A DNA stretch of 36,581 nt from JBCCVH01 sp942492555. Its GTDB lineage: Bacteria; Bacteroidota; Bacteroidia; Cytophagales; Amoebophilaceae. Of the stretch, positions 10,474 through 17,236 are shown piece after piece. The stretch is taken from positions 1 through 36,581 of the forward strand of contig CALOEX010000015.1 of the NCBI GenBank assembly GCA_942492555.1, read 5' to 3'. The position numbers and the translations under genes were made by a program. A model generated the notes under the pieces. It saw only the letters and a program-made list of their open reading frames with translations, was not told the origin of the DNA and did no database searches. Every line of letters begins with the position of its first letter. Position 1 is the first letter of the stretch.

Positions 10474-10544
10474 GTGCGTATAGTTCAATGGTAGAACACT
10501 GATCTTCTAAATCAGCTGTGAAAGTTCGATTCTTTCTTCGTACA
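10474..10544 (+). tRNA. trnA(ucu): tRNA(UCU) with alanine identity, reads AGA/AGG
   Basis: The anticodon loop CTTCTAA gives UCU, which normally means Arg. The acceptor GTGCGTA/TTCGTAC has G1-C72, U2-A71 and a G3.U70 wobble, with discriminator A73. G3.U70 is the main recognition element of alanyl-tRNA synthetase and is also present in trnA(UGC) at 23062. Since AGA and AGG fall on conserved Ala sites in many proteins here, I call this an alanine tRNA reading AGR. The T arm GAAAG-TTCGATT-CTTTC is fully paired; there is a U6.U67 mismatch. The anticodon loop differs by one base from that of trnG(UCC). An automatic annotator would call it trnR(ucu). Confidence 0.88.
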
Positions 10545-10577
10545 TAAAATATTAATAGGCAATATAGCAAAAAAGCT

Positions 10578-10649
10578 GCCGAAATAGCTCATCGGTAGAG
10601 CAAAAGACTGAAAATCTTTGTGTGGTTTGTTCGATTCAAACTTTTGGCA
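10578..10649 (+). tRNA. trnF(gaa): tRNA-Phe(GAA)
   Basis: Acceptor GCCGAAA/TTTTGGC, discriminator A; anticodon GAA in the loop after GACT; T arm GTTTG-TTCGATT-CAAAC. All stems pair. Confidence 0.93.
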
Positions 10650-10737
10650 TTAAACCTCATTTTTTATATAAAATCTCTATAATTATTTGTATAAACGTAA
10701 GGCTCTGCATTTGTCCAATGTAAATAAAAATTTTTAA

Positions 10738-10809
10738 GTCTTTATCGTCTAGTGGTCAGGACGTTACTCTTTCACAGTAGAAACGCGAGTTCAAATCTCG
10801 CTAAAGATA
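10738..10809 (+). tRNA. trnE(uuc): tRNA-Glu(UUC)
   Basis: Acceptor GTCTTTA/TAAAGAT (first pair G.U), anticodon UUC in loop CTTTCAC, T arm GCGAG-TTCAAAT-CTCGC. Discriminator A. Confidence 0.93.
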
Positions 10810-10889
10810 CATTAATAAAAATAAAGCCACATGTGTGTTTAATTATATGAAAAATAGAAAAGTGGCACGCCTCATTATAAATAAATAAT

Positions 10890-11726
10890 ATGAAAGATAT
10901 GAAAAAAAGCTTTGCACCTGCTTAGCATACGCACCTGCTTAGCAGATGCCGCGTAGTGGATGGAGTTTCCATTAAAAAAAAACTCTATTCTCTAGATTAT
11001 GGATTGTTTAGTAAAAATCAAATTTTTAAAAAAAACAAAAAAGCTATACAAAGTTTTAAAAAAACTCGCTATCCTAACCACTATGTTTACTTTGGTGAAA
11101 TTGGGCGCAAAATTGGCTAGTCTAAAACTGGAAAATTTTTTATAACTCCCTCTAAAAAATTTTCTGGTTTTAAAACTATTATTAGAACATCCAACCAAAA
11201 TATTAAAAAATCTAGTCGTCTTTTCAATACAAAAACTTGGTATATGGACAAAGCAGCTCCAATTCCCGGAGGAAACAACAAATTGTCCACAGGATTTTCT
11301 AAAAAAAACAAATTTTATAAGAAAATCTTTTGTTCTTATAGAGATTTTAAAAGATACTATAATTTGGGGTAGAAAACTTTTGTAAAGTAGTATAGAAAAA
11401 CAAATTATTCTTTTCGTCTGCCTGTCCGCAAAGCAGATGGGTGTGGTACTGATCCATCCATCTATCCGCTATGCGGACCGCTATGCGGAGGAGCGGACCA
11501 CAGGGGTCTGGAATTTTCTGTTCTAATGCAAGTGGATTCTCTATTCCATAGCAGTATGCGTAAAAGTAGACTAGTTCCTAATTGGTCTGCTCAATCTTCT
11601 CTAAAAGAATTCACAAAATATTATCTTCTTAATGGTAACTATGTCCAAAAAAAAAATTTTAGGTTGTTTAAAAGAAATAAAAGGGCTAATAAAGATGGGT
11701 ATTTTTGCATTAGGAGAAATTTTTGA
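10890..11726 (+). CDS. Basic ORF, possible ribosomal protein S4
   Basis: 278 codons open when UAG = Leu, very rich in Lys and Arg. The C-terminal half resembles S4: DFKRYYNLGLKTFVKLYRK recalls the family's helix (K..fYYgl..kqf..y..), and FTKYYLLNGNYVQKKNF fits the S4 RNA-binding hairpin (usually HGHILVNGK). This is pattern matching by eye, so rps4 is a suggestion only. Two GC-rich repeat tracts are translated in frame: one near the N-terminus (10905-10955) and one at 11421-11503, between the two S4-like segments. ATG 10899 is an alternative start. It ends at UGA 11724. Ribosomal protein genes are unusual in chlorophycean mtDNA. Confidence 0.5.
11421..11503. repeat. GC-rich repeat inside the S4-like ORF
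   Basis: Holds GTCCGCAAAGCAGATGG and a tandem CCGCTATGCGGA unit (11465-11488), a near-perfect palindrome present twice. It is read in frame by the surrounding ORF. Confidence 0.8.
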
Positions 11727-11797
11727 TATGGATAAGTGTATGTATGCATTAAAATCTTTAAGAAAGTCTAATCTTATTTTTTATTTTATAAAATAAA

Positions 11798-11869
11798 TGG
11801 GGTATAGCCAAGTGGTAAGGCGATAGGTTTTGATCCTATGATTCGAAGGTTCGAGTCCTTCTTCCCCAG
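11798..11869 (+). tRNA. trnQ(uug): tRNA-Gln(UUG)
   Basis: Acceptor TGGGGTA/TTCCCCA with U6.U67 mismatch, discriminator G; anticodon UUG inside ATAGG-TTTTGAT-CCTAT; T arm GAAGG-TTCGAGT-CCTTC. Confidence 0.92.
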
Positions 11870-11904
11870 CATTAATAAAACGGCTAAAAGAAATATAGAT
11901 AGCG

Positions 11905-11938
11905 CCATCCGCTAGCTAGCGGATGGATGGCGGATGAA
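11905..11938. repeat. Palindromic GC-rich repeat
   Basis: GCCATCCGCTAGCTAGCGGATGGATGGCGGATG: the core CATCCGCTAGC/GCTAGCGGATG is a perfect inverted repeat. It lies between trnQ and the S3-like ORF. Confidence 0.8.
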
Positions 11939-11957
11939 ACTCAATTTTTTTATAACA

Positions 11958-12419
11958 ATGGCTCATCGTAAAAATCCATATGCATTGCGTAGAAGAATAA
12001 ATTAGTCTGCTTCTACCTTTTGTGCCTACATCAGAAAAAATGGGCTTAGTCATTTTTGGATAAAGAGACTTGACAGACTACAAAAAACAAAGCATTTTAC
12101 TAAATGTGGTCTAAAAACCAAATACATTAATAAAACTATAAAAGGTCATTCTAAAACTTCTAAAAAGGTTATTTATAAAAAAACAAATGCAGTAATCTAT
12201 TCTTATCCATTTAGGGCTACTATTTATCCTGTTTTTTCTAAAGGTCTTTCTTTTAAGGTTCGACGCACAAAACGGAACACTAGCAAGCTAGCAAGTGCTG
12301 CAGACCTTAAAAGAAAGGCTCGTTTAAACAGGTAGGTAGTTAATTATATATATTTTTTTTATTAGGCCTATAAAGATGTGGCCCTTTATAAAATAAACTA
12401 GAATGTCCAGCCATTCTAA
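11958..12419 (+). CDS. Basic ORF resembling the N-terminus of ribosomal protein S3
   Basis: The start MAHRKNPYALR..IN matches the typical S3 opening (M-x-Q-K-x-N-P-x-x-x-R-L-G-I-N), followed by a tryptophan segment (HFWIKR) and a Lys/Arg-rich body. With UAG = Leu the frame runs 153 codons to UAA 12417; the AT-rich last 25 codons may not belong. Two AGA codons follow the first Arg, where S3 usually has L-G; as Ala they read RAAIN. It contains one UUA, which the respiratory genes avoid. Only an N-terminal S3 region is visible, so this could be a truncated rps3. Moderate to low confidence in the name, better for it being a real gene. Confidence 0.5.
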
Positions 12420-12475
12420 AAATCATTATAAAAGAAGTTATTCAGGTCTCCATACACCTGCTGGCCGTCGGAGAT

Positions 12476-12557
12476 GGAAAAATGGCAGAATGGTTATTGC
12501 GCCAATTTGGAAGGTTGGTTCCATTAAGGATTGTTGGTTCGAATCCAACTTTTTCCG
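12476..12557 (+). tRNA. trnS(gga): tRNA-Ser(GGA)
   Basis: Class II tRNA with an extended variable arm. Acceptor GGAAAAA/TTTTTCC, discriminator G; anticodon GGA in CCAAT-TTGGAAG-GTTGG; T arm GTTGG-TTCGAAT-CCAAC. It reads UCU and UCC. A tRNA for UCA is not found, as expected if UCA is a stop. Confidence 0.92.
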
Positions 12558-12627
12558 AACAAAGTAATAATAAAAAAAAAGTATCTATAAATATCTTAAA
12601 AGCTAAATATAAAATAAGATATTTAAA

Positions 12628-12701
12628 GAGGAAGTAGCGCAGAAGGTTAGCGCATTAGTTTGTCACACTAAAGGTCGGGGGTTCGAGTCCCCTCTTTCTC
12701 G
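12628..12701 (+). tRNA. trnD(guc): tRNA-Asp(GUC)
   Basis: Acceptor GAGGAAG/CTTTCTC, discriminator G; anticodon GUC in TTAGT-TTGTCAC-ACTAA; T arm GGGGG-TTCGAGT-CCCCT. It ends a few bases before SSU rRNA. Confidence 0.93.
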
Positions 12702-12703
12702 AA

Positions 12704-13665
12704 AATGGGTTTGATCTTGGCCCAGCTAGAACGCGTGCAGAAAGTTTAACACATGCAAGTTTTTTAAAAAAACAAGCTTTTTTTTAAAGAGCAAACGGGT
12801 GAGTATAAACTGAAAGTTAAGTATAGACTGGATAAATTCCTTATAACATTAATCATAGTATTACTCATACTTATAATTTTCAGTTCGGATTAGGGTAGTT
12901 GGGATGGTTACAGCAGCCCAAGCCAAAGATCCGTAGCCTTCCTTAATGGGATAATGGCCACAGTGGGACTGGAACAAGGCCCATCCGCATTGCGGCAGCA
13001 GTGAAGAATCTTTTACAATGGGCTAAAGCCTGATAAAGCATTTCTGCTAAAGGTATTGTATAAGATGTACTTTCCTCAAAAAGGAGAAGGCAAATTGTCG
13101 AAAACCTTGTTTATTTAAATTTTCACATTATATGTACAAATAGCTATATATGAGATTTATAATAAGATCCCTGGCTAACTCTGTGCCAGCCGCCGCGGTA
13201 ATACAGGGAGGGAAAGTGTTTAGCACATGGACTAGGTGTAAAGCGCAGGTAGATGGAAAAAGAACTTCTTTTTTAATTAGTGTGATTAGTCAAACAAAAA
13301 TAAAGAAAAACTTTTTCTTGAAAAATTATAGAGGATATGGAATAGCCTGAGAACTGGTAGAATAGGAGCATACAGGTTGGAACGCCAATAACGAAGGATG
13401 TATCCTTATAATTTTTAGACATTGAGCTGCGGAAGTGTGGAGAACAAATGGGATTAGAAACCCCAGTAGCCCATACCGTCAACGTTGAGTGTTTTTTAGT
13501 ATAGTTTTATATTAAATAAGCGAAATGCATAAGCACTCCATCTGGGGAGTATTGTCGCAAGGCAGAAACTCAAAAGAATTGACTGTTAGAGAGACCCATA
13601 GTGGAACCTTGGGTTATAATTGAAAACAACGTCTAAAACCTTACCAATATTTGTATATTTATACC
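12704..13665 (+). rRNA. rrnS-a: Small-subunit rRNA, 5' piece
   Basis: Contains the 5' signature TTGATCTTGGCCCAG, the GCGGCAGCAGTGAAGAATC region, the 530 loop (GTGCCAGCCGCCGCGGTAA), GATTAGAAACCCCAGTAG near E. coli 790, and AAACTCAAAAGAATTGAC near 910, then stops around E. coli 1000 after AAAACCTTACC. The sequence then turns AT-rich and enters an LSU piece. Ends are approximate. The split lies in the variable V6 region, which allows the two SSU pieces to pair by secondary structure. Confidence 0.92.
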
Positions 13666-13729
13666 TTTATTATTTACATAGCCGTAAGTAATTTTATATT
13701 TTTATTTTTATTTTTATATATATAATATA

Positions 13730-14410
13730 TACAGTAATTCTTAAAGCACCCGAAGGCAAGCGACCTAGGTTTGAGCAGGTTGAAGAGCAGTTAATATCTG
13801 CTGCGGAAGACCGAACTGGTAACTGTGGCAATAGTTTCAGATGACTTAAGTTTAGGAGTGAAAGGCTAATCAAGCTTGCGCATAGCTGGTTGTTGAGCGA
13901 AAGACATTTAGGTGTCGCATTAGTATAATATATAGAAAATTTATCCATATTCATAGGTGTGGGTGGGTCTAAGCTGCTACGCTCCTTTGAAAACAATTAA
14001 TTTTTCTATAATTTAACTAATAGAAAGGCTGTGGGTGCAAAGGTCCACAGCCAAAAGGGAAACAGCCCTGAGAGTTCGTTAAGGTCCTAAAACAACTGCT
14101 TAGTGGAAAAAAAAGTTTTATCTCAAAAACCCTCTAAAGGTAGGCTTGAAGCAGCCATCTAGGAATGAAAGCGTAATAGCTCATATAGAGAGAGGTATAG
14201 CATTCAATATAAACGGGGCCAGAGCAGTTTACCAATACGGCTTTTGCATTTATTTTATAAACATCACTAGTTAGTAAAAAACTTTTATTTATACAAATGA
14301 ACATTTTTAACTGTAAAGCCAGAACATTTATAAAAAAAGTGGAAAAAGAGCTGCTTACATGTCTCTAGCTTTTTTTTAACAAATAGTAGTACCTGTGTGT
14401 GTGAAACTTT
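13730..14410 (+). rRNA. rrnL-b: Large-subunit rRNA, domain II piece
   Basis: Lies between the two SSU pieces. Recognised by CACCCGAAGGCAAGCGACC, GGTTGAAGAGCAG, the GAAGACCGAACTGGTAACTG block, GATGACTTAAGTTTAGGAG, TAGCTGGTTGTTGAGCGAAA, then AAGCAGCCATCTAGGAATG and AAAGCGTAATAGCTCA, matching E. coli LSU from about 660 to 1130 in order. Ends are approximate, set by loss of similarity to the AT-rich spacer on the left and a GC-rich repeat on the right. Confidence 0.88.
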
Positions 14411-14419
14411 GGTTGGACT

Positions 14420-14502
14420 GGCCCCATCCGCAGCTTGCTTCGCAGAGGACCGCGAAGCAAAGCTTTGCGAAGCAAGCGGACCGCTTCGCGGAGAAGCAGA
14501 TA
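14420..14502. repeat. GC-rich hairpin repeat at rRNA junction
   Basis: Contains CGAAGCAAAGCTTTGCGAAG and GCGGACCGCTTCGCGGAG, forming nested palindromes. It separates the LSU domain II piece from SSU piece b and may mark a processing or recombination site (inference). Confidence 0.82.
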
Positions 14503-14504
14503 TT

Positions 14505-15095
14505 TTATTTATCTAAATAGATACAGGTGTTGCATGGCTGTCGTCAGTCCGTGGCTCTTAGCCGTTTTGCAGCTATAGCTGCATTTTACGGACAATTCCC
14601 CTTCCAGATCTCTAAAATACTTTATCTGGGGGACTCTTTCACTTGAACTAGTTCTTAATTTGGGTTCACGTCAAGTCATCATGGCCCTTATATATTGGGA
14701 TACACCTGTGTTACAATGGAATAAACAAAATATACCCTTTTAATAGCAAAAAGGGCTTTTTAAATTATTCTTTTTTCGAATTTTTCTCTGCAATTCGAGA
14801 GAATGAAGCTGGAATCATGAGTAATCGTGGATTAGCTTGCCACGGTGAAATTTAGTATTTTCTCTAGAGTACACACCGCCCGTCACGTTGGGAAAGTTGT
14901 GCGTGTAAGAAAAAGTTTAGCGCATTTAATTATTTGTGAAAAAGGCTTACCTTGCTTATTTTTTAAGAGTAATAGCCATTACTGTAACCCGGCACAAATA
15001 GTTATTTGTAAAAAGCTTTGAACATTTGTATGGCAATTTTAACGAAGTCGTAACATGGTAGTTCTACGGGAACGTGGAGCTGGAATGATTATTAA
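14505..15095 (+). rRNA. rrnS-b: Small-subunit rRNA, 3' piece
   Basis: Begins near GATACAGGTGTTGCATGGCT (E. coli about 1045), continues with GTCGTCAGTCCGTGG, ACGTCAAGTCATCATGGCCC, the decoding-site strand GTACACACCGCCCGTCAC, and GAAGTCGTAACATGGTA near the 3' end. It completes the SSU started at 12704. Confidence 0.92.
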
Positions 15096-15117
15096 ATAGC
15101 TTAATTTTTTTATTTTT

Positions 15118-15189
15118 GGGCATGTAGCTTAATGGTAGAGCGCAAGACCGATAATCTTGAGGCTATAGGTTCGAGTCCTATTTTGCCCA
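15118..15189 (+). tRNA. trnI(gau): tRNA-Ile(GAU)
   Basis: Acceptor GGGCATG/TTTGCCC with U6.U67 mismatch, discriminator A; anticodon GAU in CAAGA-CCGATAA-TCTTG; T arm ATAGG-TTCGAGT-CCTAT. Confidence 0.92.
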
Positions 15190-15229
15190 AGGTAAAAACC
15201 TGTTTTTTACCTTGCCTCTTCTTTGCAGG

Positions 15230-15290
15230 TAAGCCTGCTGCGCTCCCCCGCTGCTTGCTACTGCAAGCAGTAGCAAGCAGTAGCAGTTAC
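15230..15290. repeat. GC-rich hairpin repeat before nad3
   Basis: GCTGCTTGCTACTGCAAGCAG followed by another CTGCTTGC-type inverted unit (AGCAAGCAGTAGC). It ends a few bases before the nad3 start codon. Confidence 0.75.
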
Positions 15291-15296
15291 CAAAAA

Positions 15297-15650
15297 ATGA
15301 CGGAATATGTCGGCGTTTTGTTGTATATTGGATTTGCTACAGGTCTTGGAGGACTTATTCTCTTTGCAGCTGCAAAAGTTAGGCCTCGCCGTCTTGACCT
15401 TGAAAAGGCTACTGCTTATGAGTGTGGGTTTGAACCATTTGGAGAAGCTCGTTCTCCATTTGATGTTGGTTTCTACTAGGTAAGAATTTAGTTCCTCATT
15501 TTTGATATCGAGACAAGAATGCTTTAGCCATGGGTATTGGGTGGGGTGAGCACCGGTTATGTTGGTTTTTTCACCTTTGTACTTTTCTAGGTAATTTTGC
15601 TTCTTGGTTTTGTCTTTGAGTGGAAAAAAGGTGCATTGGATTGGACTTCA
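15297..15650 (+). CDS. nad3: NADH dehydrogenase subunit 3
   Basis: Complex I membrane subunit, 117 aa with UCA stop at 15648. Motifs: AYECGFEPFGEARSPFDV (ND3 loop with the key Cys), then FYLV[A]ILFLIFDIE, where UAG gives Leu and AGA (15483) gives the conserved Ala, and the C-terminal FEWKKGALDW. The usual protein ends at about this residue, so UCA fits better than the UAA four codons on. ATG 15297 gives the normal short N-terminus. One AGG (in KV[A]PRRLDLEK) cannot be judged. Confidence 0.95.
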
Positions 15651-15707
15651 TTTAATTATTAAATTTTTTTTACCTTAATTTATTTATCTTTTATTTTTAA
15701 TATAAAA

Positions 15708-16661
15708 ATGACTTTTTTTACTAAAAATAAAAATACAAGTAGTCCATTTTTTATGCAAAAGAGAAATATGCAAAGGGGAGTAAAAGCTGTCCCTCACCAT
15801 GGATATCATTAGGTAGATGCTTCTCCATGGCCTGCATTGACTGCGCTATGCATTTAGTGGTTGACTGTTTCTGCAGTTATGTTTTTTCATCAGTACAATG
15901 GAGCGGGTACTATTTTGCTTTTTGCGTTTTTCAGATTGAGATACACAGCAAGTTTGTGGTGGCGTGATGTAACTCGAGAAGGAATTCTAGCCTATCACAC
16001 TGCTAAAGTAGTTAACGGACTTCAGCTTGGTATGATTTTGTTTATTGTTAGTGAAGCTGTCTTTTTTGTTGGTTTGTAGTGGAGATTCATGCATAGAAGG
16101 CTTATGCCTACAATTCAGGTCGGCATGACCTGGCCACCTGTAGGTGTAGTACCTTTGCATTGGACAGGACTGCCAAAAACAAACACTTAGATTTAGCTTG
16201 CCTCTTACTTTACAGCTAATGCTGCTAAGCATGCCTTGGACAATTATAAAAAGAATCTTTGTGGTTTCTACTTGCTTGTTACTATTGGATTGGGGGTGCT
16301 CTTTATGTACTGCCAATATGTAGAATACACCTCTGCATCTTTTACTTTTAGCGATACTGTATATGGAAGTGCGTTTTATTTGACTACAGGCTTTCACGGT
16401 TTTCATGTACTTATTGGTGCAATCTATTAGGCAGTTTGTTATGTTGTATTGCCCAGCACCACCCCCACCAAAGCAGTTGCATTTAATTAGGCGGTAACCT
16501 ACTGGCACTTTGTAGATATTGTATGGAGATAGTAGTAGGTCCTTCTTTATGTTTGGGGGTCTGCACTCCCTGCACACGAAATTGATGCTTGTGCTGATGG
16601 CCTTTGTGCTCTCAGTGTGGTTCTTTCTGACAGAAAGGCACATCTTTTTTTGACAGCTTCA
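15708..16661 (+). CDS. cox3: Cytochrome c oxidase subunit 3
   Basis: Complex IV subunit, 317 aa. Motifs: HLVDASPWP, WWRDVTREG, HTAKVVNGLQLGMILFIVSE, W[A]FMH, WPPVGV, TGFHGFHVLIG and YWHFVDIVW. Leu is encoded by UAG in HLVD and IGAIYLAV. AGA at 16083 sits on the invariant Ala of WAFFH. The stop is UCA at 16659. Without it the frame runs unbroken into cox2 at 16704, since no UAA or UGA lies between. The N-terminal 25 residues and the C-terminal tail after YVWGSALP are longer than in most relatives. Confidence 0.95.
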
Positions 16662-16703
16662 ATTAATTTTTTAATATTTCACTATATTATTTTTATTATA
16701 CCA

Positions 16704-17147
16704 ATGTTTTCCTTTTTTAAAGTGTACAGAGATAGACCTGTTGCGTGGGGCATGTACTAGCAAGACCCTGCTACTTCCGTAATGGAAGGTATTAGAGATT
16801 TGAATAGAGACATTCATTTCTTTTTGATTGTTATTTTGATTTAGGTTTTGTGGCTCATTTTCCGTATTGTTTATAGATTCCACCACAAGTCTATGCCAGT
16901 GCCTGAGCGTTTTAATCATCATACGTCCCTTGAACTTGTATGGGCTATTTTGCCTAGTGTTATTGTTACAGCCATTGCACTTCCTAGTCTTTCTTAGATT
17001 TTCACTTATGATGACCTAGTAGCAAAGCCAATGTTGACGGTTAAGGTAGTTGGACGACAGTGGTATTGGCAATACGCCCTACGAGAAAGTGTTGATTTCA
17101 GCTTGAGAAAGCAAAGAGAAATCTTGCTTTAGGCTGATAGTAATTCA
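16704..17147 (+). CDS. cox2a: Cytochrome c oxidase subunit 2, N-terminal part (cox2a)
   Basis: 147 aa covering the two transmembrane helices and the start of the intermembrane domain: QDPATSVMEG, DIHFFLIVI, LVLWLIF, SLELVWAILPS, then VVGRQWYWQY. It stops at UCA 17145, well before the CuA-binding HxnCSEiCG motif, which I do not find downstream. This is the split-gene state of chlorophycean algae, in which COX2B is nuclear and imported. The first residues include D[A]P, matching the typical DAPxPWQ if AGA is Ala. No frameshift. An in-frame UAA follows four codons after the UCA. Confidence 0.93.
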
Positions 17148-17236
17148 ATTTATCTATAATATTGTTTATTTTTTACACATTTTTTTTTTTCTTCTTTATA
17201 CTAATTTAGGCAATTTTTAACTAACAGGGCTTGTAA

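Noticed and set aside
12402..12600. Small ORF starting MSSHSKNHYK at 12402
   Set aside because: It meets UCA after about 13 codons and would otherwise run through trnS(GGA); no family resemblance.
15708..17147. A natural cox3-cox2 fusion protein
   Set aside because: The open frame exists only if UCA is serine; UCA ends nearly all other genes and would otherwise push nad5 and cob through tRNA genes.
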